13,178 nt of DNA. Source: Planctomycetota bacterium. Lineage in GTDB: Bacteria > Planctomycetota > Phycisphaerae > Sedimentisphaerales > Anaerohalosphaeraceae. Shown piece after piece: positions 1-6,811 of the stretch. The translations under genes and the position numbers were made by a program. Each line of letters starts with the position of its first letter. Positions within the stretch are counted from its first letter, which is position 1. Location: assembly GCA_030637065.1 (NCBI GenBank), contig DAOVVQ010000082.1, positions 1-13,178 of the forward strand, given 5' to 3'. A model generated the notes under the pieces. That model worked only from the letters and a program-made list of their open reading frames with translations, searched no databases and was not told where the DNA came from.

Positions 1-396
1 CTCTTCGACACAGTTACCCAACGGCTTTTCGCAATAGACGTGCATTCCGCGGTTCATCGCCCAGGTGGAGATGTGAGCGTGCGTAAAGTCCGTCGTGCAG
101 CAGACCACCGCGTCGATATCCTTTTGTTCGAGACATTTTCGCCAGTCGACGTAATGTTTCGCCCTCGGAAACTCCTTGGCGGCAACGGCAATATGCTCTT
201 CGTCGACATCGCACAAGGCCACCACGTTCTCGGTCGCAATACTGCTATAGTGCTTCATCCCCCGGCCCCATGTGCCGATCAGGGCGATATTCAGCTTGTT
301 GCTCGGCGAATTGGCCCCGCAGAGCGTCCCGCTCGGAAGAATGACCAGCCCCGTGCCGGTCGCTATCGCGGATTTAAGAAATTCACGTCGTTTCAT
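1..396 (-). CDS. Tat-exported Gfo/Idh/MocA oxidoreductase, N-terminal part (cut by window edge)
   Basis: This is the first 132 codons of a predicted NAD(P)-dependent oxidoreductase of the Gfo/Idh/MocA family; the rest lies left of the window. It starts at ATG 396-394 behind a strong AAGGAGG ribosome site (401-411). The N-terminus MKRREFLKSA is a twin-arginine export signal, followed by a hydrophobic stretch to about residue 25. A Rossmann fold follows: strand NIALIG, an acidic CDVD end of the second strand near residue 62, and the family signature EKPLGN near residue 123. It aligns without gaps to the gene at 584-1897, with about 113 of 132 residues identical, and its leader is also similar, so the pair is a recent tandem duplication. 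Most differences cluster in the residue 42-54 loop after the first strand, where the cofactor sits. In planctomycetes such proteins accompany sugar-degradation genes. The substrate cannot be told from sequence. Confidence 0.93.
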   Translation of the reverse strand, partial: MKRREFLKSAIATGTGLVILPSGTLCGANSPSNKLNIALIGTWGRGMKHYSSIATENVVALCDVDEEHIAVAAKEFPRAKHYVDWRKCLEQKDIDAVVCCTTDFTHAHISTWAMNRGMHVYCEKPLGNCVEE

Positions 397-515
397 AAAC
401 TTGCCTCCTTATTTAGCTCATTATCCCTTGATGACCTTTGCATCGGTCAATATTTTTTCAACACTTTAGCCAAGTGCCGCACACATCGTGTCATTCCCGC
501 AAAAGCGCCCGTAGG

Positions 516-535
516 ATGGGTAACTTGTTACCCAT
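516..535. repeat. Perfect short palindrome (9+2+9)
   Basis: ATGGGTAAC and GTTACCCAT form perfect 9-bp arms around TT, in the 187-bp gap between the tandem oxidoreductase genes. Just upstream, ATTCCCGCAAAAGCG (494-508) is the left part of another common palindromic intergenic motif. There is no T-run on either side, so an intrinsic terminator is unlikely. A dispersed REP-like unit is the better reading. The hairpin could also protect or separate the transcripts of the two genes. Confidence 0.6.
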
Positions 536-583
536 GCGGTTCGCTGCACCAGCCATTCTCACGTTTTGCGTTGCAATCCGGGC

Positions 584-1897
584 CTACCCGTTAAGCGGCC
601 AGCCGTCGCGATACTTGCGTTTCAAAAGTGCGTTGGCCTTTCTATTGTTGGTGACGCGGCCTTTGACGCCGTCGTACTCGATCTTCTCGCCGACGCGGTA
701 GGCCACCAACCCCAGCAGCATCTGCTCGATCGCCGTCCCGCTGTAATCCATATCGCACGAAGTCTTCAGATCCGTCTTGCACGCGTTGATCCATTCCTCC
801 TGAAAACCACCCAACGGCGGGATCAATTCGTCCTCTCCGCGTGGTTTGTAGTATGTAAGGTCCGGCTCCTTGCCATAAGGAAACAGCACGCGATTCGTAA
901 AGTCCGAGATGAGGAAACCGCGGCTGCCTTTGAACAGAACCCCGTGGCTGATCTTATTGAGGTCCATAAAGCCCGGCGAAGTCGGCATCGCCCCGCCCTG
1001 GTACCATGTCACCGTGATCTTGCCCCGCCAATCGTTAGCGGGATGCTCGAAAGTCGCCTGTAATTTCACCGGCGTTATATCCGGATTGAACTTATCGCCC
1101 TTCGCCACCACAGAAGTCGGCAAGCCCGCGTCGATCGCGTTCCACGCAAGGTCCATCGTGTGGCTACCCATGTCGCCGATCTGCCCGCTGCCAAAGTCCC
1201 AATACATGTTCCACATCAGGCAATTCCCGGCGAAATAGCCCGGATTATACGGATGCCACGGCGACGGCCCGATCCACAGGTCGTAATGCAGATTCTTCGG
1301 CGGCTGCCCCTCAGCCGGCAGATAGCCCGGCTTGGGCAGTTGCCGATTGCCCCACACATGAACCGCCGACAATTCGCCGATGGCCCCGTCTATGATCATC
1401 TCACGAACGCGGTTGAAATTCTCATTGGCATGACGCTGGGTGCCAACCTGCGTCGCGATTTTGTGCTTATTCTTAAGAAAAGTCGCCCGAGCCACCCGTG
1501 CCTCCTCGACACTATTGCCCAGCGGCTTTTCACAGTAGACATGCAAGCCGCGATTCATCGCCCAGGTGGCGATATGGGCATGAGTAAAGTCCGTCGTGCT
1601 GCAAACGATCGCGTCTATGTCCTTTTGTTCAAGGCACTTACGCCAATCGAAGTAATGTTTGGCCCCCGGAAATTCCTTGGCGGCTATGGCAATGCTATCT
1701 TCGTCGACATCGCACAAAGCCACAACATTTTCCGTCGAAACACTCTTATAGTGAGCCCTGGCTCGCCCATGGGCACCTATCAGGGCAATATTGAGCTTGT
1801 TGCTCGGCGAATTGGCCCCGCAAAGGGTCCCGCTCGGAAGAATGATCAGCCCTGTGCCGGTCGCTATTGCAGATTTGAGGAATTCGCGTCGTTTCAT
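584..1897 (-). CDS. Tat-exported Gfo/Idh/MocA family oxidoreductase
   Basis: A complete 437-residue protein, the usual length for exported planctomycete members of this family. The start ATG 1897-1895 has AAGGAG about 8 bases upstream. Residues 1-25 form a twin-arginine signal (MKRREFLKSA plus a hydrophobic stretch). The Rossmann cofactor domain covers about residues 34-155: strand NIALIG at 36-41, CDVD at 62-65, and EKPLGN at 123-128 with the family's conserved Lys125. The rest is the C-terminal alpha/beta substrate domain, including GDMGSHTMDLAWN near 241-253, which carries the usual D and H residues. The phospho-binding GxGxxG is relaxed to GAHGRA. The duplicate gene lies 187 bp downstream, and the sulfatase operon is transcribed divergently. 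Likely role: oxidation or epimerisation of a sugar outside the cytoplasm, or of a periplasmic breakdown product. The substrate is unknown. Confidence 0.95.
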   Translation of the reverse strand: MKRREFLKSAIATGTGLIILPSGTLCGANSPSNKLNIALIGAHGRARAHYKSVSTENVVALCDVDEDSIAIAAKEFPGAKHYFDWRKCLEQKDIDAIVCSTTDFTHAHIATWAMNRGLHVYCEKPLGNSVEEARVARATFLKNKHKIATQVGTQRHANENFNRVREMIIDGAIGELSAVHVWGNRQLPKPGYLPAEGQPPKNLHYDLWIGPSPWHPYNPGYFAGNCLMWNMYWDFGSGQIGDMGSHTMDLAWNAIDAGLPTSVVAKGDKFNPDITPVKLQATFEHPANDWRGKITVTWYQGGAMPTSPGFMDLNKISHGVLFKGSRGFLISDFTNRVLFPYGKEPDLTYYKPRGEDELIPPLGGFQEEWINACKTDLKTSCDMDYSGTAIEQMLLGLVAYRVGEKIEYDGVKGRVTNNRKANALLKRKYRDGWPLNG

Positions 1898-1943
1898 AAC
1901 GATTGTCTCCTTTTTAATGTCCCATTACCCTTGTTTTTCCGCG

Positions 1944-1949
1944 ATTATA
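1944..1949 (-). promoter_or_regulatory. Possible -10 box for the oxidoreductase genes
   Basis: On the minus strand this reads TATAAT, a perfect -10 consensus, 46 bases upstream of the oxidoreductase start codon. No convincing -35 box is seen 16-18 bases upstream, so the promoter is only tentative. It may need an activator. Confidence 0.35.
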
Positions 1950-2024
1950 TGATTAGCCAGAGGCCGATCTGCGGTCCCGTCAGCAAAAAGCCCCTCAGCA
2001 GGCAAAGATTGTAACCGATTAGCC

Positions 2025-2082
2025 GCCAATTGGCAACAAATTAGAACCCGACTTACCAAAAGAGACGATTGGCCAACAAATT
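2025..2082. promoter_or_regulatory. Paired ATTGGC(C)AACAAATT motif in the divergent control region
   Basis: The motif ATTGGCAACAAATT (2029-2042) recurs as ATTGGCCAACAAATT (2068-2082), about 39 bases apart. The first copy overlaps the perfect 10-bp palindrome GCCAATTGGC (2025-2034). The pair lies between the oxidoreductase start (1897) and the sulfatase start (2302), where a shared regulator of the two divergent units would be expected to bind. This is an inference from position and repetition; no known operator is matched. Confidence 0.35.
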
Positions 2083-2110
2083 TTATTGCCGACAGCGGAC
2101 CGGGTAACAA

Positions 2111-2128
2111 CCTTTTGCAAGCAAAAGG
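2111..2128. repeat. Perfect short palindrome (8+2+8)
   Basis: CCTTTTGC and GCAAAAGG are perfect arms around AA. It has the same tight two-base-spacer layout as the palindromes at 516-535 and 2172-2189 but a different sequence. It sits in the divergent control region upstream of the sulfatase. It could be an operator or a dispersed repeat. Confidence 0.5.
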
Positions 2129-2171
2129 GTGTATAACAATTCTCACAAACCCCAGCGCCGGGTGGCAGCGT

Positions 2172-2189
2172 GTCCCGATTTATCGGGAC
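2172..2189. repeat. Perfect short palindrome (8+2+8), REP-like
   Basis: GTCCCGAT and ATCGGGAC form perfect arms around TT. It is flanked by GC-rich sequence containing GGGTGGCAGC on the left (2159-2168) and ACCGGCGCCCACC on the right, parts of which could pair into a longer cruciform. It lies about 70 bases upstream of the TATAAT box before the sulfatase, so it is probably not a terminator of that transcript. It looks like a dispersed intergenic repeat. Confidence 0.5.
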
Positions 2190-2230
2190 CGATGGCCGTA
2201 TGCACACCGGCGCCCACCATCGGTTAGATA

Positions 2231-2263
2231 TTGATAGCCCGAGCCTCGTTAAGCATGTATAAT
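2231..2263 (+). promoter_or_regulatory. Possible promoter of the sulfatase operon
   Basis: TATAAT at 2258-2263 is a perfect -10 box, 38 bases before the sulfatase start codon. The only -35-like hexamer nearby is TTGATA at 2231-2236, at a 21-base spacing that is longer than the usual 16-19. The -10 call is reasonable and the -35 call is weak. No rho-independent terminator was seen downstream between the three plus-strand genes, so they may be transcribed together. Confidence 0.4.
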
Positions 2264-2301
2264 GACGGTTTTCAACATTAACGGCTGTCGGAGTACTTGA
2301 A

Positions 2302-3831
2302 ATGGTTAAATCAGGACAGAACGAAATGAACCTCAGATATCTTCTAATCTTTACAATAGCGTTACTGGCTGGGATCATCGGCCAGGTAGCCCAATGCGCC
2401 GCTGCCAAACAGCCCAATGTCATTCTCATTGCAACGGACGATCTGAATGACTGGATCGAGCCGTTGGGGTACTCGGCGGCCAAAACACCGAATCTGGACC
2501 GCTTAGGGCGGATGGGTATGACATTCGCCAATGCCCACACAGCCGGGATATACTGTGCCCCTTCGCGGTCGGCGATATTTACGGGCCGCTACGCCTCGAC
2601 TACCGGCTGTTACAGCAGCGAGGTTTATTACTACGACCACCCCGAGATCCGCCCGCTCCAGCAGGCCTTCAAGGACGGCGGCTACCGCACCTTCGGAACG
2701 GGCAAACTCTTTCACCACCCAGCCGGATATATAGACCTCCGCGGATGGGACGATTTTCACGTGCGAAATGCCGACCAGAAAAAAACCGGCTGGCCGATGG
2801 ACAGTTGGGAGTACGATGCCCCGCTGCCCAACCCCTATCCGCACAGCCCCTTTAACCAGGCCAATGAGAAATGGGCCGGTAAGCCCTTCATGGAAGTCGG
2901 CCCCCTGCCGAACGACCGGGAAGAGGAGATGGCTGACACCATGCGGGCCAACTGGGCTTGTAGCGTCCTCAAGCAAAAGCATGACCGCCCCTTCTTCCTG
3001 GCGATGGGGATGTACGCTCCGCACTTTCCGAACTATGCCCCGCAGAAGTATTTCGACCTGTATCCCATCGAGTCCATCCAGCGGCCAGTGTGGAAAGAAG
3101 ACGACCTCGACGACGTGCCAGCCATCATGCGAAACAAGCACGTGGCCCGCAAAAAGGCCATCCACGATAAATTGTTAGAGCTTGGGATCGTCGAGTCGAC
3201 CTTGCAGGGCTATCTGGCGTGCATCTCTTATGCCGATGCGATGATCGGGCGTCTGCTCGATGCCCTCGAGGCGAGCGAATACCGCAACAATACGATCGTG
3301 GTCTTCTGGAGCGACCACGGCTACACCCACGGCCAGAAGGGCCACTGGGGCAAACACACACTCTGGGAGTGCACCAGCCACGTACCGTTCATCTGGTCCG
3401 GCCCAGGCATCGCCGCCGGCAAAACAACCAACGCAACAGCCAGCCTGGTAGACATCTACCCAACGCTGGTCGACCGATGCGGGCTGAGTAGCGATAGCGG
3501 CCTGGAAGGAATGTCACTTTCACAGATATTCAAAAATCCGCAAAAGGTCTCCGACCGCAGCGTACTGCTGCCCTACGACGTACCCGACAGCTTCGCAATG
3601 ATCAGCCGCAAATGGCGATACATCCACTATAAGGACGGCTCAGAAGAATTATACGACCTCACCAAAGACAAAAATGAATGGCACAACCTCGCCAGCAACA
3701 GCAAATACGACCCCGTAAAGAAACGACTAAAAGCCCTGGCACCAAAAAATTTCGCACCAAGCGCAACACCAAAAAGCAAACTCGACATGATCATCAAGGG
3801 CGAATCATTTAGCTGGGAGTTGAAAAAGTAG
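2302..3831 (+). CDS. Secreted type I sulfatase, iduronate-2-sulfatase-like
   Basis: A 509-residue sulfatase (alkaline phosphatase superfamily, Pfam PF00884 type) that would remove sulfate esters from a polysaccharide outside the cytoplasm. ATG 2302 has GGAG (2290-2293) eight bases upstream, so it is preferred over the Met at residue 9. Residues 10-35 are a signal peptide. Calcium-binding D46 D47 follow in IATDDLND. C85-A-P-S-R89 is the C-x-P-x-R motif whose cysteine becomes formylglycine. GKLFH (K135, H138), H241 and SDHG (D338, H339) with K351 complete the active site and metal ligands. The pattern GKLFH...WGKHTLWE is closest to iduronate-2-sulfatase-like enzymes (the S1_7 type, my inference). 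The formylglycine-generating enzyme is not in this window. Its last 4 codons overlap the first copy of the 40-bp repeat that brackets the next gene. The pectate-lyase-like gene downstream suggests a sulfated, uronate-containing substrate. Confidence 0.95.
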   Translation: MVKSGQNEMNLRYLLIFTIALLAGIIGQVAQCAAAKQPNVILIATDDLNDWIEPLGYSAAKTPNLDRLGRMGMTFANAHTAGIYCAPSRSAIFTGRYASTTGCYSSEVYYYDHPEIRPLQQAFKDGGYRTFGTGKLFHHPAGYIDLRGWDDFHVRNADQKKTGWPMDSWEYDAPLPNPYPHSPFNQANEKWAGKPFMEVGPLPNDREEEMADTMRANWACSVLKQKHDRPFFLAMGMYAPHFPNYAPQKYFDLYPIESIQRPVWKEDDLDDVPAIMRNKHVARKKAIHDKLLELGIVESTLQGYLACISYADAMIGRLLDALEASEYRNNTIVVFWSDHGYTHGQKGHWGKHTLWECTSHVPFIWSGPGIAAGKTTNATASLVDIYPTLVDRCGLSSDSGLEGMSLSQIFKNPQKVSDRSVLLPYDVPDSFAMISRKWRYIHYKDGSEELYDLTKDKNEWHNLASNSKYDPVKKRLKALAPKNFAPSATPKSKLDMIIKGESFSWELKK

Positions 3832-3858
3832 CCGAGAAAATTGTTGGGTTGGAAGCGT
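3819..3858 (+). repeat. 40-bp direct repeat, left copy
   Basis: This copy matches 5277-5316 at 38 of 40 positions, 1458 bp apart. It begins inside the last codons of the sulfatase and ends 8 bases before the serine hydrolase start. Read in the frame of the hydrolase it encodes VEKVAEKIVGLEA and then a stop, nearly the same as the hydrolase's own C-terminal tail. Both mismatches fall at third codon positions of that frame. It also supplies the weak GGAAG ribosome site (3851-3855) of the hydrolase. It looks like the remnant of a hydrolase 3' end, or one half of a duplicated insertion site. Confidence 0.9.
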
Positions 3859-3866
3859 AGCAAAAT

Positions 3867-5336
3867 ATGCTTATCTCAGTCTACCTAATACTTTTTACCA
3901 TAGCTTTCTTCTTGATATTGGTTGGATTGCTAACGGGAATGCTTCCTAAAACCGTTGCAGTTTTTAATAAGCGTCTTTACCGCTTCTTGCGATTAATCTC
4001 AACGGAAAAGTTTAAGAGGCCCATCAAGAGAAGAACTTGTGTTTTAACCTCTATACGGGGGTGGATATTCTTTGTTCTGGGAACAATCATTCTTTGGCAG
4101 CTACCCCTCGGCTTTATACATAACAAGCACCACCCCCGTTTTTATAGTCATCACATTGCAATACCGGATAATAGTTTAAGTTCTGTCCCTGATGACCTCA
4201 AAGTCAGGATTGACCAAGTCCTTTCTTCTGCTATCAAAACGAATGAAAACATTGGGATTTCTGTGGGCATTGTATATGGGGAAGACACAGCGAGTTTCGG
4301 CTATGGCAAAGTAGATCTCAATAAGAATCTTAAGCCTGAGGGCAGTACGATCTATGAGATTGGTTCAATCACAAAAGTGTTTACAGCCATTTTGTTGGCG
4401 GATATGGCCGAAAAAGGCATCGTCGACTTCAATGACCCAATTGGGAAATTCACACCCTCATCAGTTCAGACACCTGAATTTAATGGCAACCAAATAAGAT
4501 TAATAGACCTTGCCTCTCATTTGTCAGGCTTACCTCGATTACCAAATAATCTATACAAGTTTGGCGATTACTTTAGCCTCTCTTTCATCAAAAACCCATA
4601 TGCGAATTATGACCCACAAAGACTTTACGCTTTTCTGTCACAATATGAGTTAAATCGTATGCCTGGCAAGAAATACGAATATTCAAACGTGGGCATGGGG
4701 CTACTTGGGCATGTTCTGGCGATAGAACAAAGAACAACATATGAGGATTTAATCTTAAACCATATTTGTAATCAACTGGATATGAATGATACACGAATAG
4801 CATTGTCATCTGAACAGCAACTTCGATTCGCCAAAGGATATGATGGGATCGTATCTGTTCCTGTTGTTCCCATATATCTATATTGCTCTGCAACAAATTG
4901 GGATATCCCTACTATATCAGGCGCAGGTGCGTTGCGATCCAATGTAAATGATTTAATGAAGTTTTTGTCAGCCAATATGGGCGTAATGAAAACACCACTC
5001 AATAAGGCAATGAAAAGGTCTCAAGTTGTCAGCCACAGAATAAACCCAAATATGAATATTGCTATGGGATGGCATATCCTGCATTTAAATGAGCACAATA
5101 TTGATGTGATCTGGCATAATGGAGGAACGGGGGGATATTCAAGTTATATTGGGTTTGCGCGAAATTATGAAATAGGGATAGTCGTGCTTAGCAATTCTAC
5201 GTCAAGCGTCGATGAGATAGGAATTCGTATTCTTGAAATGCTGATTTGCAATGGGAAAACCGTGGACAATGGGACTGTTGAAAAAGTAGCTGATAAAATT
5301 GTTGGGTTGGAAGCGTCTGGGTTATATGATAGGTAA
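3867..5336 (+). CDS. Membrane-anchored serine hydrolase, beta-lactamase/PBP class C fold
   Basis: A 489-residue protein with two predicted membrane helices (about residues 3-25 and 66-84) followed by an extracytoplasmic class C beta-lactamase-type domain (PF00144, about residues 110-455). The active-site motifs are all present: S167-I-T-K170 with the nucleophile serine, Y272-S-N274, and H417-N-G-G in place of the KTG box. Such proteins can be D,D-peptidases, beta-lactamases or esterases. The HxG variant favours an esterase or peptidase over a true beta-lactamase, and deacylation of plant or algal polysaccharide would fit the location, but this is inference. The gene is AT-rich (about 38% GC in a sampled line, against about 52-63% in sampled lines of its neighbours) and is bracketed by 40-bp direct repeats, pointing to recent gain or rearrangement. 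The start ATG 3867 has GGAAG 11 bases upstream. The stop lies only 3 bases before the next gene. Confidence 0.9.
   Translation: MLISVYLILFTIAFFLILVGLLTGMLPKTVAVFNKRLYRFLRLISTEKFKRPIKRRTCVLTSIRGWIFFVLGTIILWQLPLGFIHNKHHPRFYSHHIAIPDNSLSSVPDDLKVRIDQVLSSAIKTNENIGISVGIVYGEDTASFGYGKVDLNKNLKPEGSTIYEIGSITKVFTAILLADMAEKGIVDFNDPIGKFTPSSVQTPEFNGNQIRLIDLASHLSGLPRLPNNLYKFGDYFSLSFIKNPYANYDPQRLYAFLSQYELNRMPGKKYEYSNVGMGLLGHVLAIEQRTTYEDLILNHICNQLDMNDTRIALSSEQQLRFAKGYDGIVSVPVVPIYLYCSATNWDIPTISGAGALRSNVNDLMKFLSANMGVMKTPLNKAMKRSQVVSHRINPNMNIAMGWHILHLNEHNIDVIWHNGGTGGYSSYIGFARNYEIGIVVLSNSTSSVDEIGIRILEMLICNGKTVDNGTVEKVADKIVGLEASGLYDR
5277..5316 (+). repeat. 40-bp direct repeat, right copy
   Basis: Partner of 3819-3858, 38 of 40 positions identical. 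Here it is coding and forms codons 471-483 of the serine hydrolase, giving VEKVADKIVGLEA before the last six residues. Its GC content (about 42%) resembles the hydrolase more than the flanking genes, which favours the hydrolase as the source of the repeat. Recombination between the copies would delete the whole hydrolase gene and leave the sulfatase followed directly by the pectate-lyase-like gene. Confidence 0.9.
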
Positions 5337-5339
5337 ACT

Positions 5340-6725
5340 GTGAATAATATGATGTCTATCAGATTGATCCTTGTGGCAGTTAGCCTTTTGGTTGTTTCGG
5401 CTGGGATGGTTTCGGCCCAAAGCCTGGCGTTTCCCGGTGCCGAGGGCTTTGGCGCTTATGCGCAGGGCGGACGCGGCGGAGATGTCTATTATGTGACCAA
5501 CCTTAACGATTCCGGCGGCGGCTCTTTGCGGCATGGCATCGATTCGGCTAACGGACCAAGGACGATCGTCTTTGCCGTTTCCGGTGTGATCCGGCTTCAA
5601 TCCAAGTTGAGCGTAAACAAAGACCACATCACCATCGCCGGCCAGACCGCTCCGGGGGATGGTATATGCCTCCGGGACCACTGTTTTGCGATCTCAGCCG
5701 ATCACGTGATCGTCCGCTTCATGCGTTCACGGCTCGGCACTGAGTCATTGGTCGAATCCGATGCGATATCAATTACCAAAGGCAAAAATATCATCGTAGA
5801 CCACTGTTCGGCCTCATGGTCGGTCGACGAGGTCCTTTCCTGCTCGTCCCACGAGCCGATTATCGACAATGTAACCGTTCAGTGGTGTATTATTTCCGAG
5901 GGGCTAAAAAACAGCATCCACCACGAAGGCGCCCACAGCTGCGGCGCCCTCATCCGCGGCTCACGCGGCGTAAAATACTCCTACCACCACAATCTCTTCG
6001 CCCATAACGCCTCGCGGAATCCGCGTCCGGGCAACTACGATGAAAATCCCTACGACATCGATCCCGATGGCCTCCAGTTCGATTTCCGCAACAATGTCAT
6101 GTACAACTGGTCGGACAAGCGTCCGGGTTATGACGGCGACTCGCTCAGTGTCTGCCGCTACAATTACGTCGGCAACTATGCAAAACTCGGGCCCAATTCG
6201 CGCATCGGTCACATCTACGAGCCTGCGTGTAAGTACTTCAGAGCCTATTACAGCGGCAATTACTACAACGGCTCGATCCCGTCCGATCAATGGTCGCTCG
6301 TCGACTTCGATGAAAGCTGGTCGCCAAAGGAAATAGCCGACTACAAGCAGTCGACGCCCTTTTCAACGGGCCCGATAGCCACCGACACCGCACAGGACGC
6401 TTATGGCAAGGTCCTGGCCGGAGCCGGCGCATCTCTTACGCGGGACTCTGTCGACAGTCGCGTCATAAACGATGTCATAAACGGAACCGGCGCGATCATT
6501 AACAATGAGCAGGACGTCGGCGGCTGGCCCGCGTACAACACCTACAACATCCCCACAGACACGGACCGCGACGGCATGACCGACAATTGGGAAATCAGCA
6601 AAAACCTGGACAAAACCGACCCCAAAGACCGCAACAACCGCAACCTGAACCCAAACTACACAAACCTCGAAGTCTACCTAAACGATTTGGCCGGGGGTTA
6701 CAAACTCCATCCCACCAGGAATTAA
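5340..6725 (+). CDS. Secreted pectate-lyase-like protein (PL1-type beta-helix)
   Basis: A 461-residue secreted protein of the family 1 pectate lyase type, which cleaves polygalacturonate by beta-elimination. A signal peptide occupies residues 1-27 (cleavage near VSAQS). The mature start AFPGAEGFGAYAQGGRGG and the stretch SGVIRL...ITIAGQTAPGDGI are hallmarks of the bacterial PL1 subgroup. DHCSASWSVDE (154-164) lies in the substrate and calcium region, and the catalytic arginine region is SRNPRP (R226, R229). Near the C-terminus DTDRDGMTDNWE (407-418) is a thrombospondin type 3-like calcium loop, common at the ends of secreted planctomycete enzymes. The start is either GTG 5340, with AGG six bases upstream, or ATG 5349; GTG was kept because of the spacing and the 3-base gap to the hydrolase stop, which suggests translational coupling. 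The stop codon lies inside a palindromic repeat. Sulfated or decorated pectin is a likely substrate. Confidence 0.92.
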   Translation: MNNMMSIRLILVAVSLLVVSAGMVSAQSLAFPGAEGFGAYAQGGRGGDVYYVTNLNDSGGGSLRHGIDSANGPRTIVFAVSGVIRLQSKLSVNKDHITIAGQTAPGDGICLRDHCFAISADHVIVRFMRSRLGTESLVESDAISITKGKNIIVDHCSASWSVDEVLSCSSHEPIIDNVTVQWCIISEGLKNSIHHEGAHSCGALIRGSRGVKYSYHHNLFAHNASRNPRPGNYDENPYDIDPDGLQFDFRNNVMYNWSDKRPGYDGDSLSVCRYNYVGNYAKLGPNSRIGHIYEPACKYFRAYYSGNYYNGSIPSDQWSLVDFDESWSPKEIADYKQSTPFSTGPIATDTAQDAYGKVLAGAGASLTRDSVDSRVINDVINGTGAIINNEQDVGGWPAYNTYNIPTDTDRDGMTDNWEISKNLDKTDPKDRNNRNLNPNYTNLEVYLNDLAGGYKLHPTRN

Positions 6726-6747
6726 ATGTACCCGGTAACATTTAATT
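6720..6747. repeat. Palindromic repeat, GTACC-family copy 1
   Basis: AATTAAATGTACC and GGTA(A)CATTTAATT are 13-bp arms around a single C, with one bulged A. It overlaps the stop codon of the pectate-lyase-like gene. The core is shared with the copies at 11549-11575 and 11612-11640, so this is a dispersed family. It could act as a transcript end between the convergent genes, but has no T-run. Confidence 0.75.
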
Positions 6748-6775
6748 CAGCTCATCGTACCACACCACTTATCCC

Positions 6776-6788
6776 GCGGCAACGCCGC
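6776..6788. repeat. Short GC-rich stem-loop between convergent genes
   Basis: GCGGC and GCCGC pair around AAC in the 86-bp gap between the convergent pectate-lyase-like and spermidine-synthase-like genes. Neither strand carries a T-run after it, so a classical terminator is not supported. It may help end transcription from either side together with the neighbouring palindrome. Confidence 0.3.
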
Positions 6789-6811
6789 CTCCACTCTTCG
6801 ATATTCCATAT

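Noticed and set aside
516..535. Palindrome considered as terminator of the oxidoreductase gene
   Set aside because: No T-run follows on either strand and the spacer is only two bases; repeat status is more likely.
40..594. 184-codon plus-strand open frame over the left oxidoreductase
   Set aside because: It is antisense to a well-supported gene with signal peptide and family motifs. The same shadow frame recurs over the duplicate gene at 1160-2014, as expected for an antisense artefact of a duplicated gene.
2503..3165. 220-codon minus-strand open frame inside the sulfatase
   Set aside because: Antisense to a complete sulfatase with all active-site motifs; no recognisable domain or ribosome site.
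3867..5336. Serine hydrolase considered as an antibiotic-resistance beta-lactamase
   Set aside because: The third motif is H-N-G-G instead of KTG, there are two membrane helices at the N-terminus, and no regulator is nearby; an esterase or peptidase role is at least as likely.
6726..6811. Search for a gene or RNA between the convergent genes
   Set aside because: Only 86 bases, with a palindrome and a short stem-loop; no tRNA-like or coding signal.
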